Positions 25,902 to 33,953 of a DNA stretch of 64,000 nt are shown here, in pieces. The notes beneath the pieces are model-generated. The model saw only the letters and a program-made list of their open reading frames with translations. It ran no database searches and had not been told where the DNA came from. Numbering within the stretch: the first letter of the stretch is position 1; every line of letters starts with the position of its first letter. This DNA comes from Pararhodobacter zhoushanensis (GTDB lineage Bacteria > Pseudomonadota > Alphaproteobacteria > Rhodobacterales > Rhodobacteraceae): NCBI RefSeq assembly GCF_003990445.1, contig NZ_REEZ01000011.1:62001-126000 (forward strand), read 5' to 3'. The translations under genes and the position numbers were made by a program.

Positions 25902-26303
25902 GTGATCGGAATCGTGATCGTCGCACATGGTGGACTGGCCCGCGAGTATCTCGCGGCCGTGGAACATGTTGTCGGCAAACAGGCTGGCATAAAGGCGATT
26001 TCTATCGAGTATGACCACGACCGCGGCGCCAAATCCGCCGAAATCCGCGCGGCCGCCGATGAGGTGGATCTGGGCGACGGGGTGGTGGTGGTGACCGATA
26101 TGTTCGGCGGCTCGCCGTCGAACCTGTCGATGCCCGCCTGTTGTGCGCCCGATCGGCGTATTCTGTACGGTGCCAACCTGCCCATGCTGATCAAACTGGC
26201 CAAATCGCGCCGCCTGAGCGTCGCCAAGGCCGCTGCCCTGGCGCTGGACGCGGGCCGCAAATACATCAATTCGTATGAGATGAGTGGGGGGGGCGGGGTG
26301 TGA
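25902..26303 (+). CDS. PTS EIIA component, mannose/fructose family
   Basis: 133 residues beginning VIGIVIVAHGGLA, with phospho-acceptor His at residue 9, and VVVTDMFGGSPSN further on. It is a stand-alone EIIA(Man) domain. There are no EIIB or EIIC genes in the operon, so it is probably part of a regulatory phosphorelay and not sugar uptake. GTG 25902 is the family start, 5 nt after the rapZ stop; the open frame extends upstream inside rapZ but that part is spurious. The stop overlaps the HPr start as GTGA. Confidence 0.93.
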   Translation: MIGIVIVAHGGLAREYLAAVEHVVGKQAGIKAISIEYDHDRGAKSAEIRAAADEVDLGDGVVVVTDMFGGSPSNLSMPACCAPDRRILYGANLPMLIKLAKSRRLSVAKAAALALDAGRKYINSYEMSGGGGV

Positions 26304-26572
26304 GCGCCGAGAAGGTTCTGAAGATCGTCAACGAAAAGGGCCTGCACGCGCGCGCCTCTGCCAAGTTCGTCGAGGTGGTCGAGGCCCATGACGCTGCCGC
26401 CGAAGTCGAGAAAGACGGCATGAGCGTTTCGGGCGATTCGATCATGGGCCTGTTGATGCTCGCCGCCTCGCGGGGCACCGAAATCCGCGTGCGCACCTCG
26501 GGTGAGCAGGCAGCCCCGCTGATTGCCGCGCTGGAAAAGCTGGTGGCCAACAGGTTCGGCGAACCGTTCTGA
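26300..26572 (+). CDS. ptsH: phosphocarrier protein HPr
   Basis: 90 residues with the EI-dependent phosphorylation site His16 in KGLHARASAKFV and the HprK target Ser in VSGDSIMGLLML. It accepts phosphate from enzyme I (ptsP/ptsI not in this window) and passes it to EIIA(Man). The presence of both sites agrees with hprK in the same operon. GTG start, overlapping the EIIA gene by 4 nt. Confidence 0.96.
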   Translation: MSAEKVLKIVNEKGLHARASAKFVEVVEAHDAAAEVEKDGMSVSGDSIMGLLMLAASRGTEIRVRTSGEQAAPLIAALEKLVANRFGEPF

Positions 26573-26684
26573 GCGTTGTCTGATGAAAAGCGGGGGCTGC
26601 CGCGCCCTTTGGACCGCCCCGTGGATACTCAGAGACAGAAAATGCGGCTTAACGCCTCATTAACCCTGCGCCTCTTTGCTCTTC

Positions 26685-26740
26685 AAATATCCCGGGGGGT
26701 GAATGCGCTTTAGCGCAGAGGGGGGCTGGCCCCCTTTCTT
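26685..26740. repeat. dispersed repeat module 1 with terminator-like hairpin
   Basis: AAATAT...CGGGGGGTGAAT, then an imperfect GCGCTTTAGCGC hairpin, then GGGGGC-TG-GCCCCC followed by TTTCTTTT. It matches the inverted copy at 14389-14448 in layout, with different sequence in the central hairpin. It lies between convergent HPr and hbd and abuts the hbd stop, so it can serve as a terminator for HPr. Confidence 0.75.
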
Positions 26741-27616
26741 TTATCGCGTAGGGACCGGGACCTCGCCGCGGTAGTCATAAAACCCGCGCTGGGTTTTGCG
26801 GCCCAGCCAGCCGGCTTCGACATATTTGGTCAGCAACGGGCAGGGCCGGTATTTGGTGTCCGCCAGCCCGTCGTGCAGCACGTTCATGATGGCGAGGCAC
26901 GTATCCAGCCCGATGAAATCCGCCAGTTCCAGCGGTCCCATCGGATGGTTCGCGCCAAGCTTGAGCGATTCGTCGATCGACCGGACATTGCCGACGCCTT
27001 CATAAAGCGTATAGACCGCCTCGTTGATCATCGGCATCAGGATACGGTTGACGATGAAGGCCGGGAAATCCTCGGCGCTCGCGGCCGTTTTGCCCAGTTT
27101 TTCGACGACAGCCAGCAGCGTTTTGTAGGTCGGTTCGTCCGTAGCGATACCGCGGATCAGCTCGACAAGCTGCATGACCGGGACCGGGTTCATGAAATGG
27201 AAGCCCATGAACCGCTCAGGGCGGTCGGTGCGGCTGGCCAGCCGGGTGATCGAGATTGACGAGGTGTTCGACGTCAGGATCGTGTGCGGCTTCAGATGTG
27301 GCAGCAGGTCTTCGAAGATCGCGTGTTTGACCATCTCGCGTTCGGTTGCGGCCTCGATGATCAGGTCGCTGGGGCCGATATCCGCCAGCCGGGAGGTGGT
27401 GCGGATCCGCTCCATCGCGGCGGCCTTGACGTCGGCCTCGATCTTGCCGCGCTGGACCTGACGCTCAAGATTGCGATCAATCAGGGCAACAGCGTTGGTC
27501 AGCGCTTCTTCCGAGATGTCGTTGAGCAGCACATCAAAGCCTGCAAGGGCAAAGACATGGGCAATGCCATTGCCCATCTGACCCGCTCCGACGATGCCAA
27601 CACTTTGAATATCCAT
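26741..27616 (-). CDS. hbd: 3-hydroxybutyryl-CoA dehydrogenase
   Basis: A 291-residue stand-alone 3-hydroxyacyl-CoA dehydrogenase: Rossmann motif GIVGAGQMGNGIAHV, catalytic His in FMGFHFMNPVPVMQLVE, Asn in ILTSNTSSIS and the C-terminal HPMGPLELADFIGLD. It oxidises 3-hydroxybutyryl-CoA with NAD(P). It lies close to etfBA, a common Rhodobacterales neighbourhood, and would serve short-chain beta-oxidation or the acetoacetyl-CoA/crotonyl-CoA branch feeding the ethylmalonyl-CoA pathway. Confidence 0.95.
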   Translation of the reverse strand: MDIQSVGIVGAGQMGNGIAHVFALAGFDVLLNDISEEALTNAVALIDRNLERQVQRGKIEADVKAAAMERIRTTSRLADIGPSDLIIEAATEREMVKHAIFEDLLPHLKPHTILTSNTSSISITRLASRTDRPERFMGFHFMNPVPVMQLVELIRGIATDEPTYKTLLAVVEKLGKTAASAEDFPAFIVNRILMPMINEAVYTLYEGVGNVRSIDESLKLGANHPMGPLELADFIGLDTCLAIMNVLHDGLADTKYRPCPLLTKYVEAGWLGRKTQRGFYDYRGEVPVPTR

Positions 27617-27765
27617 TCCGGTCCCCTGTCTGACGTGCGGTGACCTTATGCTTGCCGGCGGCGAGGGTGCAAGGGCCGGACGCGGCTGCGCGGTCTGCCG
27701 GTAAGCGGATCGTAACGTTTTGCGGCGAGACTCGGTATCGGGTGACGAAAAGGGGACTGGGGTCC

Positions 27766-28425
27766 ATGCAACAAGGTCTGCATCATTTTGCAGGCGACCG
27801 CCCGATTGTGCCGATGATGCGGGACACTCGGGCTGAAGTCGTTCTGCGCCATCGCGCGCTATTGCTGATTGGAGAGCGGGGGCCGGGGCGGATTACGCCA
27901 CGGTTAGCCCGGCGCGCGCTGGATCGCCTGCTGGCACCCACCGCGCAGGTTGAAGGGGTCGACTGGCACCTTGCCGACCCGCTTCTGGCTGAGGCTGCGC
28001 AGGCGGCCAGCACCTATGTGCTGGTGCTGCCACCCTTGGGCAACCTGTCCAACGCCTTCTATACCGTGCATCCCCGGCGCAATGATCGCTTCGTGGCGGC
28101 ACGTCCCGTGCTCAAGGCGCTCTACCCGGACGTGGACTTTGCGCCCTTCACCTTCACCGGGCACGCCCTAGACACGCTGGCAGGCGTTTGCCCTGAGCGC
28201 TTCATGCTGATCCGCCGCGCGCTTGAGCAGCATTGGGCCGGACGCATGCGGCACTTGCTGGATCGCTTTCCGCGCCGGGGGGTGTTGATCGAACTGCCGG
28301 CGCAGGCCTGGCTGCAACGTCCTGCCATCGCGGGGGAGGGGCGTCACCGCATCCGTCTGGATCCTGACAACCGGGCGTCGGGATGTGACGCCGTCTGTGC
28401 TGCGCTGCAACGACGCGCTGCCTGA
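27766..28425 (+). CDS. conserved protein of unknown function, DUF6473-like
   Basis: A 219-residue soluble protein. The central segment SNAFYTVHPRRNDRFV followed by ALYPDVDFAPFTFTGHALDTL resembles a family of Rhodobacterales proteins (DUF6473) of unknown function, some near surface polysaccharide genes. The start MQQGLHHFAG is chosen because AGGGGA lies upstream; the frame is open to 27640 but has no such site. It is divergent from hbd and convergent with etfA. The family name is from memory of its motif and should be treated as tentative. Confidence 0.6.
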   Translation: MQQGLHHFAGDRPIVPMMRDTRAEVVLRHRALLLIGERGPGRITPRLARRALDRLLAPTAQVEGVDWHLADPLLAEAAQAASTYVLVLPPLGNLSNAFYTVHPRRNDRFVAARPVLKALYPDVDFAPFTFTGHALDTLAGVCPERFMLIRRALEQHWAGRMRHLLDRFPRRGVLIELPAQAWLQRPAIAGEGRHRIRLDPDNRASGCDAVCAALQRRAA

Positions 28426-28430
28426 CGCGA

Positions 28431-28456
28431 AAGGCCCGCCACTGATGGCGGGCCTT
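28431..28456. terminator. bidirectional hairpin between convergent genes
   Basis: Perfect 10-bp stem AAGGCCCGCC / GGCGGGCCTT with a 6-nt loop between the ends of the unknown gene (28425) and etfA (28495). No clear T-run on either side, so function as terminator is probable but not certain. Confidence 0.6.
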
Positions 28457-28466
28457 GGTGGCTGGC

Positions 28467-28489
28467 GTAGGGTGGGGTTTCACCCCACC
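28467..28489. repeat. third copy of the GTAGGGTG palindromic element
   Basis: GTAG followed by GGTGGGGT-TTC-ACCCCACC. It is the same as the element at 7997-8021 except that one C-G pair of the stem is G-C here, a compensatory change that keeps the hairpin. It sits just past the etfA stop codon. Confidence 0.7.
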
Positions 28490-28494
28490 GTGCC

Positions 28495-29421
28495 TTACAG
28501 CTTTTCAGTCAGTTCCGGCAGGACGGTGAACAGATCGCCCACCAGACCGTAATCCGCGACCTGGAAGATCGGCGCTTCTTCGTCCTTGTTGATCGCGACG
28601 ATGACCTTGGAGTCCTTCATCCCGGCCAAATGCTGGATCGCGCCGGAAATACCGACCGCGATGTACAGCGCAGGAGCCACGACCTTGCCGGTCTGGCCAA
28701 CCTGCCAGTCGTTCGGTGCAAAGCCCGAATCGACCGCGGCGCGCGAGGCGCCAACGGCGGCGCCCAGCTTGTCGGCCAGTGCTTCGATGATCTTGAAGTT
28801 CTCTTCCGAACCCACACCACGACCGCCCGACACGACGATCCCGGCCGAGGTCAGCTCGGGGCGATCAGACGCCGCGACCTTGTCTTCCAGCCAGTTCGAC
28901 AGACCCGGATTGGCCGCAGCGCCCACGGTCTCGACCGGGGCCGAGCCGCCGTCACCGGCTGCCTCGAAGGTCGAGGTGCGGATGGTGGCGACGATCACGC
29001 TATCGGAAGATTTCACCGTCTGGATCGCGTTACCGGCATAGATCGGGCGCTCGAACGTCTGCGCATCAACCACGCCCGAGACATCCGACAGCACCATCAC
29101 GTCCAGAAGGGCGGCGACGCGCGGCAGCACGTTCTTGGCGTCCGTAGTCGCGGGCGCGAAGATGTGGCTGTAATCGCCCGCCAGCGACACGATCAGCGCA
29201 GCGGTCGGCTCGGCCAGACGGTGGCCGAGCGAGGCATCCTCGGCGACCAGCACCTTGGACACACCGGCAATCGTCGCCGCTTCAGCGCCCGCAGCGGCGG
29301 CCGAGGCACCGGCGCAGAGCACGACAACATCGCCGATTTTCTTGGCGGCCGTCACGGCCTTCGCAGTGGCGTCGCGGTTCAGCGCGCCGTCGGTGACTTC
29401 ACCCAGCAGCAGAACGGCCAT
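28495..29421 (-). CDS. etfA: electron transfer flavoprotein alpha subunit
   Basis: 308 residues with the FAD-binding C-terminal signature: [49 protein letters not shown] and [22 protein letters not shown]. With EtfB it forms the soluble carrier that takes electrons from the acyl-CoA dehydrogenases of this window to ETF-quinone oxidoreductase. Its ATG shares one base with the etfB stop (TGATG). Confidence 0.97.
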   Translation of the reverse strand: MAVLLLGEVTDGALNRDATAKAVTAAKKIGDVVVLCAGASAAAAGAEAATIAGVSKVLVAEDASLGHRLAEPTAALIVSLAGDYSHIFAPATTDAKNVLPRVAALLDVMVLSDVSGVVDAQTFERPIYAGNAIQTVKSSDSVIVATIRTSTFEAAGDGGSAPVETVGAAANPGLSNWLEDKVAASDRPELTSAGIVVSGGRGVGSEENFKIIEALADKLGAAVGASRAAVDSGFAPNDWQVGQTGKVVAPALYIAVGISGAIQHLAGMKDSKVIVAINKDEEAPIFQVADYGLVGDLFTVLPELTEKL

Positions 29422-30182
29422 CAGATTACCCCCGCTTCGTCTTTGAGTTTCGCAATCAGCTCATCGACCGAGCCAACCTTCACACCAGCCTTGCGGGCGG
29501 CGGGTTCGGTGGTTTTCACCACCGTGTGGCGCGGTGCCACGTCGACGCCGTAATCGGCGGGCGTCTTTTCATCCAAAGGCTTTTTCTTTGCCTTCATGAT
29601 GTTGGGCAGCGAGGCATAGCGCGGCTCGTTCAGGCGCAGATCGACGGTAACGATGGTCGGCATCGTCACTTCGATGGTCTGCAGCCCGCCGTCCACTTCG
29701 CGCGTGACCTTGCACTTGCCGTCGGCAATATCGACTTCGGACGCAAAGGTGGCCTGCGACCAGCCCAGCAGGGCCGACAGCATCTGCCCGGTGGCGTTCA
29801 TGTCGTTGTCGATGGCCTGCTTGCCGGCCAGAACCAGACCCGGCTCTTCTTCCTTGACCACCGCGGCCAGCAGCTTGGCGACAGCCAGCGGCTCGATATC
29901 GGTGTGCACGTCGTCAGCAGCCACGATCAGGATCGCGCGGTCAGCGCCCATCGCCAGCGCGGTGCGCAGGGTTTCCTGCGCTTGCTTGACGCCGATCGAC
30001 ACGGCGACAACCTCGGTCACGACGCCTTTTTCCTTGAGACGGATCGCCTCTTCGACGGCGATTTCGTCGAACGGGTTCATCGACATCTTGACGTTCGCAA
30101 GATCGACACCCGAGCCATCGGCCTTCACGCGGACCTTCACGTTATAGTCGATCACCCGTTTTACGGGCACCAGAACTTTCAT
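29421..30182 (-). CDS. etfB: electron transfer flavoprotein beta subunit
   Basis: 253 residues: [36 protein letters not shown] and the AMP-binding [19 protein letters not shown] motif followed by the EtfB signature [12 protein letters not shown]. Partner of EtfA in one electron carrier. The gene is first in the etfBA pair. A partial match to the MerR-type operator discussed below lies about 140 bp upstream (30321-30334). Confidence 0.97.
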   Translation of the reverse strand: MKVLVPVKRVIDYNVKVRVKADGSGVDLANVKMSMNPFDEIAVEEAIRLKEKGVVTEVVAVSIGVKQAQETLRTALAMGADRAILIVAADDVHTDIEPLAVAKLLAAVVKEEEPGLVLAGKQAIDNDMNATGQMLSALLGWSQATFASEVDIADGKCKVTREVDGGLQTIEVTMPTIVTVDLRLNEPRYASLPNIMKAKKKPLDEKTPADYGVDVAPRHTVVKTTEPAARKAGVKVGSVDELIAKLKDEAGVI

Positions 30183-30331
30183 GGGTGGTGTTCTCCCTTT
30201 CTCAACGCTTGCCGGTCATCGACAGACAAGCTGTTTGACGCTGCCCGTTTTCCTAGCCTCTCTGCAGCGCGGAAAACAGGGAAAAAACGACCCTGCACCC
30301 GTTAGGAACGCCGCGTCGGATACCGTTAGCG

Positions 30332-30904
30332 TCAACGATTGGCGCCGGGCACCCAAAGCACATCGCCCGCGCCGTTTTCATTGGCGGCACGGCTGGCGAC
30401 AAAGAACCAGTCCGACAACCGGTTCAGGTATTTCACCGCCGCCGGGTTCACGTCGCCCTCGCGCGCCAGCGCCACCGACAGGCGTTCGGCCCGGCGGCTG
30501 ACGGTGCGGCACAGGTGCAGGTGGGCGGCCAGCGCCGAGCCGCCCGGCAGCACGAAGCTGCGCAGCGGCGAGAGGCTGGCGTTCATCGCGTCGATCTCTG
30601 ATTCCAGCCGGTCCACCTGCGCATCGATCATCCGCAGGGGCGGGTATTCGGCGGATGCGTCCCCGGCCATATCGGGACGGCACAGATCGGCACCCAGATC
30701 GAACAGATCGTTCGAGATGCGCATCAGCGCCGCGTCCATCTCACCGCTGGCGTGCTGGCGGGCCAGTCCAACGGTGGCGTTGGTTTCATCGACGGTGCCA
30801 TACGCCTCGACCCGCAGATCGTCTTTGGGCACGCGGCTGCCATTGCCCAGAGCCGTGTCGCCCTTGTCGCCGGTGCGGGTGTAAATCTTGTTCAGAACAA
30901 CCAT
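30332..30904 (-). CDS. cob(I)alamin adenosyltransferase, PduO type
   Basis: 190 residues: N-terminal KIYTRTGDKGDTALGNGSRVPK (ATP-binding loop), VDETNATVGLARQ, and the C-terminal RTVSRRAERLSVALA...VKYLNRLSDWFFVASRAAN. It makes adenosylcobalamin from cob(I)alamin and ATP. The coenzyme is needed by methylmalonyl-CoA mutase and ethylmalonyl-CoA mutase, matching the propionyl-CoA and ethylmalonyl-CoA genes in this window. It follows the HIG1 protein gene by 14 nt and precedes etfBA. Confidence 0.94.
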   Translation of the reverse strand: MVVLNKIYTRTGDKGDTALGNGSRVPKDDLRVEAYGTVDETNATVGLARQHASGEMDAALMRISNDLFDLGADLCRPDMAGDASAEYPPLRMIDAQVDRLESEIDAMNASLSPLRSFVLPGGSALAAHLHLCRTVSRRAERLSVALAREGDVNPAAVKYLNRLSDWFFVASRAANENGAGDVLWVPGANR

Positions 30905-30918
30905 GAAATGCCCCTTTG

Positions 30919-31125
30919 TCAGTGCCGCGAACGGATCCAGGCGAAGCCGACGATCAGGATCACGGCAACGAATTGCGCACCCAGACGCCAGCGCATGATC
31001 TTGTTGGCGTTGCGCAGGTTGAATGCCCCGCCCTTGGCAAAGCTGCCGATGCCGAACAACAAAATGCCCAGCACGATGAGCGAGGCAATGGCGGCGATGA
31101 TAAAGAGCGGATCGTTGAGCAACAT
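30919..31125 (-). CDS. HIG1-type twin transmembrane protein
   Basis: 68 residues: helix 1 (FIIAAIASLIVLGILLFGIG), a loop with FAKGGAFNLRNANKIMRWRLG, and helix 2 (AQFVAVILIVGFAWI). The loop matches the HIG_1_N signature of hypoxia-induced proteins; bacterial and mitochondrial relatives associate with terminal oxidases. Located 14 nt upstream of the adenosyltransferase gene. Role here is inferred from family only. Confidence 0.83.
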   Translation of the reverse strand: MLLNDPLFIIAAIASLIVLGILLFGIGSFAKGGAFNLRNANKIMRWRLGAQFVAVILIVGFAWIRSRH

Positions 31126-31197
31126 GGCGGGCCTCCGGGGTTGGTCTTTGACTTAGCGTCTCTGCGCCAAGATACCAGCCCCCAGATCGTCGCGCCC

Positions 31198-32034
31198 CTA
31201 TTGTCGCGCCAAAAACCAGCGAATCGTGCGCTCGGGAAACAGGCGCATCACCCAGCCCATCACCTTGGTCGGCGTGGTGATCTTGTAGCTGGGGCGCGGG
31301 TTGGGGTGATCCAGTGCGGTGACCAGCGCTGTCGCCACGGCCTCAGGGCCCAGTTCCCAGCGATCCTTGGGGCCGGGCTGGTACAGGCGCTGCAGCAGAT
31401 CGCCCTCGTATTGCGCGCGGCGCGGGCTGGCGCGCCAGTCCACCCAGCGCTCGAAATGCGGGATCGAGTTCACCCGGATTTTCGAGCTGATCGGCCCCGG
31501 TTGCAGCAGCACCACCTTGATCGGCGTGTCGGCCATTTCCAGCTGCAAGATGCGGCTCAACCCCTCAACCGCGTATTTCGACGCGCCGTAAGCCGCCCGC
31601 CAGCGGTAGGGCACAAATCCCAGCACGCTGGAGCATTGCACGATGCGCCCGTGCCCCTGCGCCCGCATCACCGGGATCACGCGCCGGGTCAGCTCGTGCC
31701 AGCCAAAGACATTGACCTCGAAGATCTCGCGCAGCGCGTCGGTTGGCAGATCCTCGACCGCCCCAGGGCAGGCATGCGCGCCGTTGTTATAGAGCGCGTC
31801 CAGCGTGCCGCCGGTTGCCGCCAGAACCTCGGACAACGCGGCCTCAATGCTGGCCGTGTCGGCGTAGTCCAGACGCGGGCTGTCAAACCCCTCGGCGCGC
31901 AGGCGCTCGCAGTCGGCCTCGGCCCGGCACGAGGCAAACACCCGCCAGCCGCGCGCCCGCAGGTCATGAGCACAGTGGTATCCGATCCCCGACGATGCGC
32001 CGGTGATTAGGATCGCGCGCGGCGATGGTGTCAT
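31198..32034 (-). CDS. short-chain dehydrogenase/reductase (classical SDR)
   Basis: A 278-residue SDR with TGASSGIG (cofactor), LYNNGAHACPG (NNAG variant), Ser in QCSSVLGF and the catalytic YGASK. The C-terminal 70 residues (PNPRPSYKITTPTKVMGWVMRLFPERTIRWF) resemble the membrane-associated tail of sterol/retinol-type SDRs. ATG 32034 overlaps the stop of the response-regulator gene as ATGA, so the enzyme is made from the same message as the phosphorelay, an unusual partner. Substrate unknown. Confidence 0.87.
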   Translation of the reverse strand: MTPSPRAILITGASSGIGYHCAHDLRARGWRVFASCRAEADCERLRAEGFDSPRLDYADTASIEAALSEVLAATGGTLDALYNNGAHACPGAVEDLPTDALREIFEVNVFGWHELTRRVIPVMRAQGHGRIVQCSSVLGFVPYRWRAAYGASKYAVEGLSRILQLEMADTPIKVVLLQPGPISSKIRVNSIPHFERWVDWRASPRRAQYEGDLLQRLYQPGPKDRWELGPEAVATALVTALDHPNPRPSYKITTPTKVMGWVMRLFPERTIRWFLARQ

Positions 32035-33428
32035 TTGCGGCCTTCGGCTTTGTCCCAAGCTTCGCGTTTGCGATAGAGGGTCGAGGCTGACACGTCCAGT
32101 TCCCGCGCTGCCTTGGGCACGGAATCCCCGTGCCGGGCCAGCGCATCCTCGATCACGATCCGCTCGATCTGGGCCAGCGTGCGCCCGGCCAGTTCGCCCA
32201 GACTGATACCTGTCCGCTCTGGCGTGGCCTCGGTCATGCGGGGCTGGTCGGCCAGCAGGTCCGGCGGCAGCATGTCGACGGTGACCACCGGCCCCTCATT
32301 CAGCACCACCACGTTGCGCAGCACGTTGATCAGCTGGCGCACATTGCCCGGCCATGGCAGCGTGCGGAACAGCTCACGCACACGCGGCGAGATGCTGTTG
32401 AAGACATGCTCTTCCTCAGCCGCCATTTCGGCGACCAGACGCTCGGCGATCTCGTTCACATCGTCGCCGCGGTCGCGCAGCGGCGGCATGTGGATCGGCA
32501 CGACGTGCAGGCGGTAATACAGATCTTCGCGGAACCGCCCCCGTCGGACTTCTTCCAGCGGGTTGCGGTTGGTGGCGCAGATGATGCGCGCGTTGACCTT
32601 GCGCGGTTTGATCGCGCCGACGGGGGTGATGGTCGAGGTCTGCAAGAAGCGCAAAAGCTTGGTTTGCAGGTTCAGGTCCATCTCGCAGATTTCGTCCAGA
32701 AACAGCGTACCGCCATCGGCCGCCGCCGCCGCCCCCATCTTGTCCGAGATCGCCCCGGTAAACGAGCCGCGCAGATGGCCGAAAACCTCGCTTTCCAGCA
32801 GATCGACCGGGATCGCCCCGCAGTTCAGCGCGATGAACGGCCCGCCCGCGCGGGCCGAGGTGCGGTGAACAGCTTCGGCGCACAGCTCCTTGCCGGTGCC
32901 GCTTTCGCCGGTGACAAAAACTGTCGCCATCGAACGCGCAACCGAACTGATCTTGTCATAGACCGCCATCATCGGTGCCGAGCGCCCGATGAAAGGCGGC
33001 AGCACCAAGGCTTCGGCTGCATCTCGGGTCGGGGCAGGGGGGCGATGGCGCAGCGATTTGCGCGCATTCTCGATCGCCCCGATCAGGCGCTGATCGTCGA
33101 AGGGCTTGACCAGAAATTCATGCGCCCCGGCGCGCATCATCTCGACCGCCTTGTTGATCGAGCCATTGGCCGTGATGACGATCACACAGGTCTGCGGCGC
33201 TTCGCGCAGAATGTCGATCATCACCTCCAGACCGGTGCGGTCAGGCAGCATCAGATCCAGCAGAATGATGTTGGACTTCAGTCGCCGGAAGGCCGCCAGA
33301 CCCTCGGCCGCAGTGCCGCAGGTCTCGACCTCGAAACCGGCGCGTGCCAGTGCCGCCTTGTAGATCATTTGCAGCGACGGCGTATCCTCGACCAGCAGGA
33401 TCGTATCGGCAGGAAGGGAAGAGTTCAT
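32031..33428 (-). CDS. sigma-54-dependent response regulator (LuxO/NtrC type)
   Basis: 465 residues: receiver (about 8-122, phospho-acceptor Asp58 in LLDLMLPD), AAA+ domain with Walker A GESGTGKE (174-181), the sigma-54 contact loop GSFTGA (221-226, in place of the usual GAFTGA), Walker B GGTLFLDEI (239-247), R-finger region, and a C-terminal Fis-type helix-turn-helix (VPKAARELDVSASTLYRKR). The gene overlaps the Hpt gene by 4 nt. The pair looks like LuxU-LuxO. The target genes are unknown; the coupled SDR may be one product of its operon. Confidence 0.93.
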   Translation of the reverse strand: MNSSLPADTILLVEDTPSLQMIYKAALARAGFEVETCGTAAEGLAAFRRLKSNIILLDLMLPDRTGLEVMIDILREAPQTCVIVITANGSINKAVEMMRAGAHEFLVKPFDDQRLIGAIENARKSLRHRPPAPTRDAAEALVLPPFIGRSAPMMAVYDKISSVARSMATVFVTGESGTGKELCAEAVHRTSARAGGPFIALNCGAIPVDLLESEVFGHLRGSFTGAISDKMGAAAAADGGTLFLDEICEMDLNLQTKLLRFLQTSTITPVGAIKPRKVNARIICATNRNPLEEVRRGRFREDLYYRLHVVPIHMPPLRDRGDDVNEIAERLVAEMAAEEEHVFNSISPRVRELFRTLPWPGNVRQLINVLRNVVVLNEGPVVTVDMLPPDLLADQPRMTEATPERTGISLGELAGRTLAQIERIVIEDALARHGDSVPKAARELDVSASTLYRKREAWDKAEGRK

Positions 33429-33805
33429 ACGTCTGTTGGATCCTGTGCCGCCGCGCGCAAATGCGCCATGACTGCGTCGATCTCTCGTTCGATCGGCACA
33501 GCGACGGCATTGCGTGCAGCGGGTGCCATGCCTTCGGCAATGGCGTCGAAACGGCGGGCCATATCCGCCAGACGCATCGCGCCTACGGTTGCGGCAAGGC
33601 CCTTGAGCTCATGCGCAGCACGGCTGACTTCCTTGCCGTCTTCCCCCGAAATAGCGCCACGCAGTCGATCGAAATCGATCAGAAACTGCTGGCAAAAAGC
33701 TTGCTTGAGGGCGGCATCGCCCATCTCAAACAGGCGTTGGAGCACATTGTCATCCACTGCCGGGGGGGTCTGGCCGTGGGTACTCATGATGAAGCGATCA
33801 TCCAT
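33425..33805 (-). CDS. histidine phosphotransfer (Hpt) domain protein
   Basis: 126 residues forming a single Hpt four-helix domain with phospho-His65 in AAHELKGLAATVGA. It should relay phosphate from an unlinked hybrid kinase to the response regulator encoded downstream (4-nt overlap). Two in-frame ATGs (33805 and 33787) are possible starts; neither has a clear ribosome site. No sensor kinase gene is adjacent. Confidence 0.88.
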   Translation of the reverse strand: MDDRFIMSTHGQTPPAVDDNVLQRLFEMGDAALKQAFCQQFLIDFDRLRGAISGEDGKEVSRAAHELKGLAATVGAMRLADMARRFDAIAEGMAPAARNAVAVPIEREIDAVMAHLRAAAQDPTDV

Positions 33806-33899
33806 TTGCGTTTGTATTCACACCTTTAACCCCTACGGTCGGAGATTGCTTTCTTAACGCGACACAATCAAGGGATGAATTGTATTTTCTATATACAAG

Positions 33900-33925
33900 T
33901 GCCCCGCCAACGTGTTGGCAGGGCA
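33900..33925 (-). terminator. terminator hairpin after prpE
   Basis: TGCCCTGCCAA / TTGGCGGGGCA on the minus strand, an 11-bp stem with one G-U pair and a 4-nt loop, 28 nt after the prpE stop codon. The following sequence is AT-rich (CTTGTATATAG) but not a pure T-run. Confidence 0.6.
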
Positions 33926-33953
33926 ACTTTACGCGTGTGGTTTTGCAAAAAGC

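Noticed and set aside
30655-31156. Plus-strand frames opposite the adenosyltransferase and HIG1 genes
   Set aside because: Antisense of well-supported minus-strand genes with full family motifs.
33942-33949. TTTGCAAA next to the prpE stop codon
   Set aside because: It lies at the 3' end of prpE within an AT-rich stretch, far from a start codon; probably chance, unlike the upstream array.
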